Shown piece by piece: positions 20,890-34,657 of a stretch of DNA of 64,000 bases (position 1 is its first letter; each line of letters opens with the position of its first letter). A program made the position numbers and the translations under genes. Below the pieces are notes generated by a model. It was given only the letters and a program-made list of their open reading frames with translations, was not told the origin of the DNA and ran no database searches. This DNA is from Alectoria sarmentosa (Eukaryota; Ascomycota; Lecanoromycetes; Lecanorales; Parmeliaceae): NCBI GenBank assembly GCA_009733775.1, contig WOGZ01000059.1, forward strand, positions 1-64,000, given 5' to 3'.

Positions 20890-23800
20890 TCAAACCTCTG
20901 TCTCTATCCCCGGATCCCGCTCATGGTGCTTGAAATGATCTGTCAAATGATCCTTCCCATGCTGCACCTTGGTTTTCAAATAATTAGCCGTCCTAACGCC
21001 CTTCCACTGCATCAACCCTCTGTGTCTTCGATGCAACTGCTCGCTATGTACCTTATAATCTTTAATCTGATCTATTGGCCCTCCTCCCCTGTGGTCAACG
21101 TCCTCGGCGCCTTCTGTAGAGGACTTTCCATTGATCTTGAGCTTGTGGAGAAGACCGTTGGCTGCATGATGAGGCCCCTCCTCATCCGAGCCGCTGGAAT
21201 CGCTGGAGTCAGCTGATTCCTCGTCAGACATGCCCATGTGGACTTCTTGGTTGTCGTTGGCGGTACTGAGGACTTCGAAAACGTCTGACAGATTCGGGCT
21301 CCTGCTGACGAGCTTGTGGTGGTATGCTCCTAACCCGCGGTAGAACTTTACTGGCACATTGATGGTGCCCATCTTTTCTCCCAAATTCTCATCGCAATTG
21401 GATTGTCCACGCTTCAGAGTATCCGCATCGCTCTTCCAGACTGGTAGAGTGACGGTGCAATCCTCTTCGTCTGGGATGTCCTTGAGCCATAGCACAGCGA
21501 AAGCCGGAGTTTTGTCCAAGCCAAGATTGTTTTTCCGAAATTCGATGACAACGCAGGAACAGTAGCGTTTACGAACAGCAACGCGCACAGGTCTCTCATG
21601 CTTCCCTGTCCACTGGCTCCCGTTTCCTGTGTTTTTGTTGGAAGAGTACATCTTAGCCCGATTGATTGCCGTACGGACCTTCATGCGCAAATTGCCAAGG
21701 TCAGGCGAGATGTCGTTTGAAGTAATTGGCCCGGTGACTTCCAGTGTGCCATAGCTATCCCAGCCAATAAGCTCTTTCGGAGCTTGTAATTGTATAGAAC
21801 GGAAGACCATGGATATTCGAACCCTTCCATAGCCCAGTCCTCCAACCAAGGGATAATTGTCCATTACTTGTGACCGCTCTTTGAAGACTCTACCAAGCGG
21901 AAGGGCGACGATGCCAAGGAGAGGATCGTTCTCGTGGATTCGAGAATCACGGACCGATACAATCACTTGGGTAGTCCGCCAGTCTCGAATTAAGCGTTCA
22001 GTTCCGGCGTTGAAGAATGGATTCGGGTTCTTAGGTTTCGTGCGCGTTTTGAAAACAGTCTGGTGATTCAAGATCACGGTAGAGTAGCTTGATGGCAAAT
22101 CATTCGCTTCTTCGGAATCATCGCCCTCGAGTTCCTTGGATTGACTTTTATTGATTTTCTCGAACTCTAGACCTGTAATTTGATGGATTTGAATCGCGAA
22201 GATTCCCGTCGGATAGTCCTCAAGGGGAGTTGTTGAAATAATCATAGCGTCCTCTTCAGACTTTAGCATCTGAGCCTTTTGCTGATCTAGCTCGTTGGAT
22301 TCATCATGACTCGTAGCTTCACGGAGTTTGTTCTTGGCATCTCTAGACACCTTGTCTTTTAGTCCCTGGAATGAGCTGACGTCTTTCTCGATTGTTTGTT
22401 TTCTTAGCTGTTCATCTTGGATCCTTGTCTTCGAGAAATATCCCACACTCCAATCCAAGGTCCCTGGCATTTCCTCACTCCCTGCGCGTTTTTTCGATCA
22501 GCACGTCTTCAGCGGAATAAGAGCTTGAGTTACAAGACATGGTCTAGGAGTGAAGCTAGCGTTTTTCTTCGCTTTCTAAACACGACTTGCAACTCAACCC
22601 TTGAAAGCGAAAGGAAAACTTCACTTGCATGTGTACGCACCTTCCAGAGCGAGAAAGCCATCGGTTCGATCTCGCATTTTTCCTTTAGATTGAGGAGAGT
22701 GCATCAGTTCCTTGAGGTCCAATTCGATTCTACCGAGATCATCACTGGATTACAACATTGCCGTCAGTTTTGTCAATTTGACGAGGTAAACTGAGCTTTG
22801 AAATATATTTCGAGACCGAAAATTCCTAAGGCATGTCTCAAGACTCAAGAGGTGGTCCAAGAGAGGGGACATAGAGTCTGAAAATACGTACTCCGCTGAG
22901 GTACGGTCAGAGTCCCAAAGCTGGATCCTTAGACGTTCCTCCGCATTGACCTCCTCTGGGCCCACAAGGATAAAAGCAGTTTCGTTCCAGACCTGCAAAA
23001 TAATTGGTTTAGCGTTGATTTATCAAGAGGAATGGTGAGTTTGAAGGTACGAAGGAGGTGCTCACAGGTTCCATGTCGCTCACGATGACTCTCGTGCTCC
23101 ACACAGGCTTTCCAAACTTCGCCCATCCAACAGCAACGTACGCGTCAGACGAAGCCTTTTTCAGAATTCCCAAGCCTGGGTCTCCTGGCTTGAAATTCCG
23201 CCCTCTTTTAATCTCGACCACCACAACACCTCTCGTAGCGGTATCCTTTTTGAAATCATCTCCTACCAACATGTCTTTCAAATCCAGCGTCAAACTCTTC
23301 GGAGCTACGTATTCTGCAAGCGCGGCGTCAATGGAGCTTTGTACGAAGGACGAGATTAACGGAAGATCCATTATATTCAGTCCTAAAGCGATTTCGTCAG
23401 CATCTCTGCAAGACCCAGCAATGGAAACAGTCTCAAGGGTAGGTAAATAAAATCCCTTTGCCCCAGAAACATGTCTTGCAACTTGAAATGTGGTCCGAAA
23501 AAGATATCATTTGCTCCAAATGGTACATACCCCGTTTTGTCAATGGAACACAAGAAAGATCGGCCTTCGGCTGCCCCAGAAAGGTGAGCGTGCAGAGCGC
23601 CAAGAAAGGTGGATCGGGGCATCTGCCAGAAAGGTCAGAATACCAATCAACCTGTGCTACCAGCGAGCTTAGACGCGTCGGTCAGCCTACAATTGGAGAC
23701 GGAGACGCATTGTACCAACGATGCCACGGAGCTCCACCCAGACAGCTGAGCCCAATTAGCACGTCTTACTACTAGTCAGGCAAGATAGCATTGGGATAGT

Positions 23801-25356
23801 AACTCACGGAATCGAATCCCTCCAGGTAGATAGAAGGCCAGAAACAGATGAGCGTTCTTGGATTTTTCCTTGATGCCTTTGCCGCTACTTGACGCTCTGT
23901 ACGAAAAGCCGACCTCAATATTAACAAAATCTCCTTCCTCCGCTTCCATGCTCTCGGCAACGTTCTCCTGATCACTCTCCTTCTTCTGCTGATCTCCCTT
24001 TGATTGCTCATCTTTCCCAGAAGATCCCTCATCATCTGGTCTTGTCTCATCGTCGACTTCGCCTTGCCCGGGGACTTTACGATCGCCTTCATCCTTGTCA
24101 TTCTTGATTTTGCCATCTTTAGATATGGTCTTAGCAGCCGCTCCAGTGGGGAGCCACCGCACTCCTAAAATGCGAATGGCTTCATTGCCCTGGCCCAAGT
24201 CCTCAACGCTGACCATACGCACGAGTTTTGGTAGCGACGCTTGCATGACATCTTCGAGAGTATCCGCTAGGCTGGTGAAAAGTCCGGGGTTGATGAGCGG
24301 CCAGATACTGGACAGAAGACTGTTGAGCCATTGAGTAGATTCCGGTGTCGGAGAGTTCGTGGTTTCCTGTTCTTGCTTCCTTGCACTATCCCAGACTTCT
24401 TCATCCCAAATGTCATTGATCCTGTGGTTTAGCCAACCTTGTATGCCCCAGATGAGGCCGCCGCCAGCTCCCAAACCAACGACGAGCAGTAGTGACGACA
24501 ATATTAGGGTTTGAAGCCAGGACCTGGGCACGTCCGTCCTAGCACTAATCAAGTGACTTCCAATGAGAAGAACAAGCGCAGTAAGAAGAAGAGAGCCTGT
24601 TCCCACTGTGAAAGCAATGTTGTAGATACTGGCTATCTCTTCTTTTGTAGCAGCAAAGCTTGGTGGAGGGAACAGCTTCTCCATTTGCTGGTGGGCTCCC
24701 TGCTGTTCCTGCGTTTCCTGCTCAAGTTCGGACTTGGATTTCGAGCCTGCACTGGCACCAGTGGCACTTCGGTGGTTTAAGCCCGGAGGAGGCTCATTCT
24801 CAGGAACAATTTGGAGCTCATTGTTGGTTGTGTCATGGACCATGACCTTGAGATGCGTTACTGGATCCGTCACTTCTCGAGGGGCGTGGTCTCTCTTCAT
24901 GTGCTTCATGTTCTTTCTCTTTTGTCGTGGATCCAAAGTATTATCGACTGCCTCTGACGTGTCTTTGAGGGCTGAGGACTGTTCGGACCCGTCTTGGTCT
25001 CCATCATCCGTCGGAACACTATCTCTATGATCATTCTTCGCCTCTGAATCAGGAGGATTACCGTCGACGTTTCGATTGTAGGAGCTATATGGGTGCTGTT
25101 CATTTACGGTTTTGTCGTTGACGTGGCTATCAAGGTGGAGAAAACGTTTAGTAGAATCAAGGAGCCCAAGATCTTTTTCTGACATCGGAGCTTCATTCTC
25201 GACGTTGGATTGGAATATGGTCGCCTCCGAGTCTTCCTGGCGCTTTTGTTTCCGATCCTGGTAGCCTGAGATGGTAGGTATAGGATGTCGCTCGGTGTAT
25301 GGCGCCTGATTGGTGCGACTTGAAGCATTCTCGTCAAAGTCGTCGTGGTTCGACAT
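20890..25356 (-). CDS. Mug190-like protein: two membrane helices, SMP-type lipid-transfer domain and C2 domains
   Basis: Seven minus-strand exons (25356-23808, 23745-23691, 23622-23531, 23382-23066, 22992-22892, 22744-22641, 22481-20890) sum to 3810 nt, 1269 aa, with frame kept throughout. Order: a long acidic N terminus; two adjacent helices (about 240-310), as in ER hairpin anchors; an SMP-like region containing WLNSLLSSIWPLINP, GIRFPVWVELRGIVGTMRLRLQL and DLSCVPLTKRGLNIMDLPLISSFVQSS; then a C2 domain (VEIKRGRNFKPGDPG...SDAYVAVGW...WSTRVIVSDMEPVWNET...LRIQLWDSD). The last exon has a second C2-like region, and the C-terminal tail is basic and His-rich. Known: S. pombe Mug190 and tricalbins tether ER to plasma membrane and move lipids. 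That job here is inferred from domain order. Confidence 0.9.
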
Positions 25357-25894
25357 GTTTGTAGACTGATGGCATTATTCAAGGGAATGAGAGCATTGAA
25401 TCACAGGGCTATGGGGAAAGACATGGAGAGAAGAAGAAAGGAAAGGAAAGGAGGAGGGGAGGAGAGGAGACTGTATGTAGAGTCACTTGAACATGCAACT
25501 GTTCTTTCTTAACGTTGGAGCAGATAATGATGCTATAATCCATGGAATGAATACCTAACAAGCAGAATGACATAGGGAAGGAGTCGAAGGAGGTTAGTAC
25601 TTTCCAACCTTGATTTGGTACAGTAAAGTAGTGGAATTGACCAGATTTGCCAAGAGCAAGGAACGCGCAAATGAAATCTAGAAGATCGACGTCTAGGATG
25701 TAAAATGTGGGGCAAAGGAGGGCCCTCCGAGTATCTATCAATATCAACTCACGCCCCATTCACAGGGAAGAGCAAGACCTAAGGATTGTTGGTCGCTAGG
25801 CGAGCGAGCGAGCAAGCTAAGGTGCTGACAAAACAATAAACCACTCTTGCAATCCCACCTTCTGGTCGACTCTCCCATCGGTAGTAGAGTAGCC
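25357..25894. promoter_or_regulatory. Divergent promoter region of the Mug190-like gene and DPH4
   Basis: The 538 bp lie between two opposite start codons. There is a purine-rich run (about 25425-25470, GGAAAGGAAAGGAGGAGG-like) and no supportable gene. No clear TATA box is visible. Confidence 0.65.
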
Positions 25895-26404
25895 ATGCCA
25901 GAAAGCCCCTACACCCAAGACCACTACCAAGTCCTCGCCCTCCCATCCAACCCCTCCGCAAGCAAAGACCTCACGGACCAAGACATCCGCCTCGCCTACC
26001 GCCGCGCCCTCCTCCTCCACCACCCGGACAAGTCCCGCCCTTCCCTCACTTCACCTCCCGCTTCCAAACACACCATCGACGCCATCACCCTCGCCTACAA
26101 AACCCTCATCGACCCCAGCACCCGCTCCGAATACGACCTTTCTCTCATCACGGCTTCCTCCACAACAACAAGAATCCCATTACAACCCTCACACCCTGGC
26201 CTAGAAACTGTGGATCTGGACGACATGGGCTACGATGAGAGGGAGCAAATGTGGTATCGTGGCTGTCGATGTGGGAAAGATGGTGCTTATGTGATTACGG
26301 AGGAAGAATTGGAATTGAATACCGAGTACGGGGAGACGATTACGCCGTGTCAGGGATGTAGTCTCTGGTTGAGGGTGACTTTTGCCGTGGCTGAGGACGG
26401 ATGA
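25895..26404 (+). CDS. DPH4: Diphthamide biosynthesis J-protein with CSL zinc finger (Dph4)
   Basis: Single exon, 169 aa, from the first ATG of the frame. Residues 8-83 form a J domain (DHYQVLAL..., HPD at 43-45, AYKTLIDPSTRSEYD). Residues about 107-165 form a DPH-type (CSL) zinc finger with Cys pairs C124/C126 and C152/C155 (CRCGKDGAYVITEEEL ... CQGCSLWLRV). Known: Dph4 (Jjj3, DNAJC24) hands electrons or iron to the radical Dph1-Dph2 enzyme in the first step of diphthamide synthesis on elongation factor 2. The J domain connects to Hsp70. Length and domain order match the family. Another diphthamide gene, DPH6, lies 13 kb downstream. Confidence 0.93.
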   Translation: MPESPYTQDHYQVLALPSNPSASKDLTDQDIRLAYRRALLLHHPDKSRPSLTSPPASKHTIDAITLAYKTLIDPSTRSEYDLSLITASSTTTRIPLQPSHPGLETVDLDDMGYDEREQMWYRGCRCGKDGAYVITEEELELNTEYGETITPCQGCSLWLRVTFAVAEDG

Positions 26405-27391
26405 AGGGTATTTGCTTCTAGAGAAGGAGGTCACCCATCAGAGGCCATGCAGTTCTTGCCGCTGGATGCCCCGCATCTGTGGTTCACATGGTCGTGGCGT
26501 GGCCAAGGGCGTGGACGGCTCCCCAAACGGCCTGACTCTGAGCCCAAGAACGGAGACATCACATGGCCAGCATCCCAGCGGCTGCGAACTGTCTACAGCA
26601 GCGTTGGATTCGTTTTGTCGATGCGGGCAGGCGTGTCGCTGATGGTGGCCTGGGGTGGTCTGCTAAGAGGAGACCTGCAACCGCGCGCGCTAAGGGGAGA
26701 AAGGGGGCTCTCATGCAGGTTTGGCGTGAAGGCATGTTGTGCAGAAGGATGGCGGTTACGGTCTGAAAGATGGTCACTCCAGAATGGAGTGACAAATGGA
26801 TCGACGTGAGAAGAATCTTGGTCACCTGGTCGTGGTTGAGAGGTTTAGGCCAAGCGAGGTCTTTCGTACTGTGCTTTTAGCGCCGAAAATGTGTGATCCA
26901 CATACTCGAAATTTTGCTGACAAATCGAGTACGGAGTGCCCTGGCACGAGTCGCACGACACGTCAGTGTTGAGAGTATTTCGATTTACCAATGTAGCAGT
27001 GGCATAGCTATACAACGGTCTTCATTGATATGACAGTAAGCTATGTCCAGCAGAGTAACCAGCACCAGTGCATAGACAAGCGGATAGTGCATACACACAG
27101 CAAGAAAAGCTCGATATATCAGGCACCCAAATATGATTACAGTGAAGAAGAAAAGGTCAGCCACCACCCTTCAGCCGCCACCGAGCAAGCCCCATCTCGT
27201 CGCTCGTAACCCGCTGAAGCTCATGCAAACGCCATTCTAAAGTAGTGTAACACCTCTCTATGAGTACAGCAACACTTTTGGCAGCGAGGATAGCCGTCGT
27301 CCATGCTATGCCTGCTCCACGTCACGCTGGCTGGAGCGGACGAATACGTTGCATCGTTATGTCGTGGTGAATATGGTACAAGTTTTGCCAT
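26405..27391. other. Convergent 3' region between DPH4 and the Msn2-type gene
   Basis: No gene can be supported. The interval holds both 3' UTRs. A small inverted repeat (TACTCGA at 26903-26909 and TCGAGTA at 26925-26931) is present, followed at once by CGGAGT. Confidence 0.55.
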
Positions 27392-29388
27392 CTAATCCTC
27401 TCTTTTTCTCTTTCTGATAGTCTTGATATTCTCGATCGATGGTGCTGGGCTGGTGCTATCTCGGCTAGAGCTGCTGCTTGATGAAGAGCTGCTCGAAGCG
27501 TTCGCGGCGGCTGCTTGGGCGGCCTCGAAAAGTACGGCACCGAGAGCACCTGTGTCGGCATGGTCAATTGGGCTTCCAGCCTCTGTTGGTGGCAACTCGC
27601 CATCCTCTAAAACTCCCATCACGATGGCACCGGCTCCATGAGTGCGAGCGTGCTGTGAAAGGTTGTCGCTGCGAGAGAACTTCTTGCCACATTCATTGCA
27701 CTCGAATGGCTTGTCGTGGGTGTGGAGAGAGCGGTAGTGACGCTTGAGATGCTCTTGACGACGAAAGCGGCGAGAACACAAGGTGCAGACAAATGTTTTT
27801 GATGGATCGTCCGTGAGTGATTGTTTGCGACCTCGGCGCGCGACTGGTTGGACGGAGGTTGGAGCAGTATCAGTGCTAGACGCAGCAGCGTTGCCGTCAG
27901 AGGCAGCAGTACCATCTCGAGCGTCAGGTGTTTCCTGGGCAGCAGCAGACCCTTGCCCTGATGATGAGCCAGTTTCATGGGAGTGCATCTCATGCTTCAC
28001 GCTGGGCTCGGAGTCAGACAGGTCGGCATTGGTATTGGTCTTCTTCACTGGTTTCTTGGTCTGGCCTCGCTTCTTGGTGGTCTTCATCCTAGCAGATGAG
28101 TCTTCGGACGAGCGCCTGGATTCAGGAGGTGTTGGAAGTCCGGCTGATGGAACTTTGTCGATGTTCTCAAACTCCTCGAAACTGTCTTCACTAAGGAATT
28201 CCTCGTCGTCAAATGAGATGAGGTCGAGTCGCTGTCTCTTATTGCCGAGGTAAGAAGTACTCTCTGATCGTGGATATCGAGAGAGGTCAGTGACGAACTC
28301 GTTCTCGGAGTCGTCAAGATCGGAGAATGTGTCGAAGCTTGGCGGGCCACCAAGGGTAGACGTCGCTGAAGAGTCGAAAGATTTGCTGAAATGAGCTTCT
28401 TGTTTGACTAGGCTAAGATCACCTCCAAGGATCAATTTGTGTTCCTCATCGTCTCCTGAGCACAAAGTTGGCAAAGGTGGAAAGTCGACCGCAATGTTGC
28501 TTGGGTTTTGGGTGTCGACAAATAAATTCCGAGGATCACAGAAATCAAAATCAGTGACGGAAAGGGTGGTGCTGGATCGCAAAATTGGTGATGGTGAAGG
28601 AGAAAGAGAAGGACAGGAGTTGATGGAAAGGAGGTCGGAGGCTTGGCTAGCCGTTGCCGAAGGCGGGTGGATAAACACTACGGACACAACGAAATTAGAA
28701 CCACGACATCTCAATTTCGCATCCGATTTCCTCGAATCCACAATTATCAATCATTTATTGATTGTGGTCAAAGATAGAGAAGAGCTGAGAATCTATGCAA
28801 CATACCAGGTGTCAATGGGGGTGAGTAACATCGAGTCCAATCCCCGCCCGCGAGGATTTCGCTCTGGACATCGCTTTGGCATCCCTCTTTGACGCCCTCA
28901 ATATTTTTCTCTAGGCCCATATATGCACCCGTGACGGGAGTTGGTGAAACATCACAAGTTGACGGTGGGCTGCTGGAGACACTCCCAGAGAAAGAATGAG
29001 GTGGTGTTGATGGGTAAACGTAAAGATCAGGTGTGTTGCACTCGGTGTCCACTGAAAGTTGCGGGCCTTCGTATTGGCACAAGAAAGCTGGCTTTTGCTG
29101 CATTGGACGAGGAGATGCCATGGCGAGCATTGACTTCTGAGGCTGGTGGTACACGTGCGGTCCGGACGAGGGCAACGGAGCGTACACGGGGTATTGTCCG
29201 TGCATGGTCATTTCATGATGGTAAAGCTGTTGCTGGTAATGATGCATTGCCATACCATTGTGCACTGCATTAGGGTGTGGAGTGAATTGGCCGTGCTGCC
29301 GATGATCCACGTTAGGATCTGGGGTGTAATAGAAAAATGGCGCTTGAGCCATTGAGGGGGCAGGATGCATTGAGTGTGAAGATTCCAT
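27392..29388 (-). CDS. C2H2 zinc-finger stress regulator of the Msn2/Seb1 type
   Basis: Exons 29388-28806 and 28677-27392 (128-nt intron, GTATGT...TAG) give 622 aa. The N-terminal 190 residues are rich in His, Gln, Met, Pro and Ser and read as a disordered activation region. A second acidic Ser-rich region follows. Two C2H2 fingers lie at about 492-513 (CTLCSRRFRRQEHLKRH..SLH) and 520-541 (CNECGKKFSRSDNLSQHARTH). Their recognition residues are those of Msn2/Msn4 and filamentous-fungal Seb1, which bind the stress element AGGGG. After the fingers come a poly-Ala and a poly-Ser run (12 Ser) and a basic C-terminal KRKRED. Expected role: transcriptional response to osmotic, oxidative and heat stress. 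The target specificity is family knowledge, not shown here. Confidence 0.92.
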
Positions 29389-30033
29389 GGCTATTGTGTA
29401 ATTATGAGGCCGACTGGAGTAGAAATGGTTAGCAATGCTTCATCCTTGTTGTTTCACATTCGAGCATTCCGTACTTGTTCTTCAAATGTTGTCAATTGGT
29501 CGAACAAGATGGTTTGTTGGGATCTTCCTTGAGGGTAGAGAAGTACTGATGCTCAAGCCAAGGGGCCGTAAGGATCCGTCTGAAGGAGTGACTGGACCAC
29601 AGCGCTGCGATATCCAAAACGTCTCTTTAATATGTTTATCGGCGTAATATGTCCGTCTCCGTCTGGTGTTGAAGTGATTGCTTGCTGGTGGCAGAAGAGC
29701 CAAATGAGTGACGGTGAGAAGATTGAAGGAGGGCACGTAATGAAAGAGCCCGAGGTCCAAGATCTCGAAAATGAAAATATTACTACAAAGTGATTAAGAG
29801 AAGGAAAAGAGATGGGAGTGGACGCGAGGATAAACGTTGATGGTAGAGGAAAGGCATAAAAGGAACGTGAGAGGGCAGCGAGCGGGTAAAGTAACGCTGA
29901 CAGGAAGAGTGAAGCAGGCAAGGCTTGAACATGAACTTGAAGGCCTGTTTCTCTTTCTCCACTTGAGCGAAAGAGGACAGCGAAATGGAGAAGTCGACCT
30001 AAGAACGCTAGAAAGCAAGTTGGCCTAGAAGCT

Positions 30034-30069
30034 ACCTTAGAGGCTAGAGACTAGAGGCTAGAGGCTAGA
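30034..30069. repeat. Short tandem repeat of a GAGGCTAGA-like unit
   Basis: Four imperfect consecutive copies of a 7-9 base unit (AGGCTAGAG / ACTAGAGGC / TAGAGGC) are readable. They lie about 650 bp upstream of the Msn2-type start, probably inside its promoter. Confidence 0.75.
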
Positions 30070-33000
30070 AGCAGAGAAGGGATCAGGATGAATCGTATGG
30101 GGATTTCGGGAGGATGTGATGGCGCAGTGCATCCCAGTAGCTCATCCTCCCTCCTATGTACTTTAGTCCTCGACTCCTTGCCTTCTCCGCTCGCGTGCAC
30201 TAGCCCCATGGCCCGAAAAGCATTCCGACCATTTTCACTCGTCCAACTTCCCAGCCTTCCAGCGCCGCTTTTCCATCCTCCATCACATGTACCGAATCAT
30301 GTATCAAGATTCAAGTGTACCTGGTAACAGAGCCACCTCTACTCCGTACTGGTGCCACTACACGCAACCTTTACTCCCTCGAGCGCTGACACACACAGCA
30401 GCAAGCCTTACGAATTACGAGTTACACGTAAAACAAAACCAAATAAGCGTACGACTACCGTGACAAAGACCAAAAAGGCTGACGAATAAACGGCCTCTTT
30501 TCTATTTTGATTCTTGAACCCTGAATTTGGCCATCATATTAATTTGCTCCCTAGAAAATTAGAGACTGACTTCATTGCTTGGAATTATTGGGAAATTGGG
30601 AAATTGCGGCCGACCCAAGACGCCCCAACGAGCATGCAACGACTCTCTTCTCAGACAACTTGGCTTGGTACCAGACTTTGTTTGTGCATGATCACTCGCA
30701 AGGCGTCTGGTTGTGCATAACGACTTGTGACTGGGCACTCTCCTCAGGATACTTTCATGCCTTCAGGTAAGGATCGGCACCCTCCTCAGGCCTCACTTGT
30801 CTGGTCAATGCCGGTGGAGGGGTACACTGTTCCATCTGCAAGCAAGCGCATACTACCTACATGATGTGATTCTCAGCTGGAATTCTTCGGCCTGCATCCA
30901 AAGCTACCTACGTCTTCATAGACCTAGTGCGACATGTCAATTACTGGCTCAGCCGAGTAAGACAGGATGCTACTACGCAGACGCTGTCTGCTGTTGGATC
31001 AGAAGACTGAGAAGCCCATCTCCGTACGAAGGTACGAATCAGCTCACCATGGCCCACACGAGCATCTCACTGGTCAACACCCGCTATCGATTACAGCCAC
31101 TTATCGATAGGGTGCCATGCTTGGGCTTTCGGCCGGTCCTGCTGCACAGCTCGGCCAAATTGGTTGGTCAAAGCATAGCCGCCATGACTGCAGTGTGCTT
31201 CAATCATTCAATGGAGCTTCCAGAACTTGTTAATAACGATCGGCAAGCCTGCAAGGTACCGATTCTTGATAGATAGGCGCCAGTGATTCGTCTCACTGGA
31301 CCGTATCGATAACAGATTGGAGATGTGTCATTTTCCAACCGCTTTGATGTCTTCGAAACCAGCAACCGTGCGGTGCGGGGTCAGCAACATGCGCATCAAC
31401 GGCATTGGTGCGGCGCGTATATCTTACGGCAATGGGTCAACAAGTACATGATACTTGGGATCAATGCGTCTGACTGTTCATCCAAAGGCTCGGGGCTCGG
31501 TCCTTCTGTGCCTGCCGTGCGCAATTTTGGGCCTCTCAGGATTCCCGCCGTTATGCATGACTATTCTGCGGCGGTGGATCCAGTGGTGTGCTGTGCTGTG
31601 CCCTGCCATGGGATTTCTTCACGATCAACACACCACCAAGAAAATACCCGCCACTCCAGAGCGGCGCAGCAACATGTAGCGACACCAGTATGCAGAAGAA
31701 TAAAAGATACATCTTGATATGCACAATTCGTCCTCGAATACTGTTACTATTAATAGGACTTACACTATTGAGTGGCAAGAGATTAATCACCAAAGAGGCA
31801 AGACGGCCTCGCCGCTCTACGAGAATCCCAGTTCTTATGCCGTCCAAGTTGGCTCCGTCACGCTGCATTAGTTCCAGTGTACTGCCACGTTATTGGCTCG
31901 GTCTTGCTGGGATCCCATCCATGCGCATCCCCTGCTAGCTGGACTTAGATAGGTAGAAGAACGCCAATCGGAATAGGCTGGGACCTTCCATAAGCTAATG
32001 CAGGAACGGCGCAGGTACGGCACTTTGTTTGTGCCAATGGAAAACGTAAAAAAGTTCGACAAATTATTCCCTCGGCGAAAGCGCGATTATGATGTTCACG
32101 ATATTGCGTCACGAAAGGATGCCGATAAGAGGTGCAGATCAGGAATCGTTCAGCACGAATCCTTCTTTCTTCAAATGACCAACTGCTGATTCCCCCATAC
32201 GATCTCACTCAGCAGCGAGTGGAGTACCGCTGTTCGGACCGCAAGAACTTCTTCTTCGAGATTCAGAGTTCTTACTCCTCTTGACCCTTACTTGGCTCTG
32301 TCAGCATTCAGCAAAATACAGAGTCCTCTATTTTAGAGTCAACGGGCCGGGAAGATTTTCCCCAACAGCCACCAAGAAGCGTGTTGCTCCCATGAATAAT
32401 CGCCGAAGGCATAGAACTTGGAAGAAAATTCGAAGGTTTGTCGAACAAGGCTAGTCCAGATTTAAGACCAGGATTGTGGATCTGGGGTTGAATCCTGACA
32501 GTGGGCATGGCTTGACATCTCGATAGCCTTTGGCTGTTGGTCCAAAAGCCTCATCAACAAGTATATCAGCAGTTTCCCCAGAAGAGGCTGAAAGAAAGAA
32601 ACAAAATGCCCTGGGGTTGCACAAGCAGACGAAATGCCGGAAAGCGGCATTCGTAGTGCCATGCAGCTCCCTCCTACATCCTCACCGCTAGATCTACCAA
32701 TGGCTTGGTGTCATTCCACATCTCACATGGGAAATGGAAGACGGCAGGAACAAAGTCTGACCACGAATGGTCGAAACAGAGAACGGCCTAAGCGATTTGC
32801 AGAGCCGTGGAACGCAATCTTGCAGCTTGGCGGATGTTTTTGATATGTTTCAAAAGTCGCTGCTGGTGAGAAGTCAGGAAGCGAGGTCAGTGAGGATAAA
32901 ATTTCGTCATACCGTCAATCAACAGTGGGGGCTATCTTTAGACATGTCACGATTGAGCATGTAGATTGTGATTGTTGATTGTAGGTGTGTGTCGATTGTA

Positions 33001-33983
33001 GGGCAGGGATGAAAATGCCCTAAGGCCTGAGGGAGATTTGGATCTTCGGCTGGCTTTTTGTTTTTTGTGAGACTGCGTGTATGTCGCCTGGCGAAATATG
33101 GAAATGACAGGCTGAGAGGCTCAAGGACCAACCCATTAGCAACCAAAAGCAACCTGAAATTATCGATAACGTAGGTAGTCGATAAAAGTTGTCCAATAAT
33201 GGAGCATTTTCCTGCTCGATGGGTAGAATTGCCGTTTTGCTGGGAAGCGGGAAAGGCCAAAGCCAAGCCTCATGGCTTTTTCGAGGCTTCTTTCCCCAAA
33301 CGGCGGACTCAAGCCCAACAGGCCCAGACTCCACCAGACCTTGCAGAGTAAAACAAGTCGAGAGTGCGGACCCTGACGGCGCGAGCCTATCACTCTCACC
33401 TTATCGAATCTCCGCTCATTGGAGTAGGCTCCATACTTTTTACGAAACCATGAACCAAAACCCACGAAGAAAAAGAACAAAAAAAATTTAAAAAAATTCA
33501 AACTCCTCTCACCGCGCCGACGAGGCCACCTCCGAATCCAAACCTAAACCGAACTTCCTATTCGAGGTCTCCCGCACCACGAGGCCTCGCGGGATTATCT
33601 GTCAAGCGGAGGGCAATCAATCAATGGAGCGGGGGCCCGAAGCCTGAAACACAAGCTCCATGGGCCGATGGGGGGGGGAAGAAACAGCGGCTCGTTGGTC
33701 GGTGTGGGTGTGTACCTGAAGATCTTTCTTTTTCCTTTTCTTTTCCTTTTTCTTTTTCTGTCGATCAGATAGTGTGGCCAGACGGAACACCATTGCTCCG
33801 ACGGGGGAAAAAAGGGCCTGCGAATCCACGTGGTGGCGAGAGTTGGTGAAACCTTTTTTTTTTCAGAAAAATTCTTCTTTTTGCCACGTGGAAAGTTTAC
33901 GTTCGGCGGTTTTATTTTGGTGGGGAGGACTTCGTTACGTCAATCTGGTGGTGTAGATTCTGGAGGGGTGGGTGGTCGTGGTG

Positions 33984-34010
33984 GTGCGTGCGTGCGTGCG
34001 TGCGTGCGTG
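33984..34010. repeat. Microsatellite (GTGC)n, about six to seven units
   Basis: GTGCGTGC... runs without interruption for 27 bases. It is flanked by G/T-rich sequence. Length polymorphism is likely. Confidence 0.9.
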
Positions 34011-34657
34011 ACGATGTTGATGGATGGCTGGATGCATGATGGTGTCGCGTATCGTGTTTCATGATGGGAGAATTTCTTGCACGGGAAATGCCTGAGCGCT
34101 GGTGTCATTTGGAGTCTGGACGCAGTAGAGCCGTCATTGCGGGGATTGAGTCTAGTCTCTGTCCTGTGGTATAGAGTCGATTCGTATCATGGGTGGTGGC
34201 GAGAAACATGTTCAAGCACATGGGCATCTCATAGATCTGGATCTCAGCCCCTCCGCAAAGTCGATCCGGAGGCTGATTTCTTGCCCAGTCCTGTGAGAGG
34301 AGCGGTCCGATGCATGTGCTCCATTTTCTCCGAACCAGCCATTATGAATGCTACGAACGGCACCATTGGCAACCACTACGCAGAACGCCTCCCATCGCCT
34401 GGCTTGGCCCCATAATGACCTGCAGTCGTGGAATCGTAGCCATCGTTTCGAGAAGCGGACCTCTCTGTTCAGTAGCCAAAAAAAAATCTATGACCCTCAC
34501 ATGGACAATTCCTTCCTTTTCCTTGGACAGACCACCTATCTCTTCGACCCCCAAGCCGCCCTCCTACTTCGGATATGACCCGTAGCAAACATGCATTGCG
34601 TCAAAAATGGCCGTAAACATCATAATCTCCCTCTCCCAACTCCCCACCTCCGACTCT

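Larger units (their letters stand above)
29389..34657. other. Gene-poor 5.3-kb interval upstream of the Msn2-type gene
   Basis: Despite many short frames, none has a recognisable domain, repeat architecture or consistent splice sites. The stretch contains the promoter and leader of the Msn2-type gene, the tandem repeat at 30034-30069, pyrimidine-rich tracts near 33725-33765 and the GTGC microsatellite at 33984-34010. G+C is close to that of the gene space, so it is not a RIP island. It could hold long non-coding transcripts or old decayed genes. Confidence 0.5.
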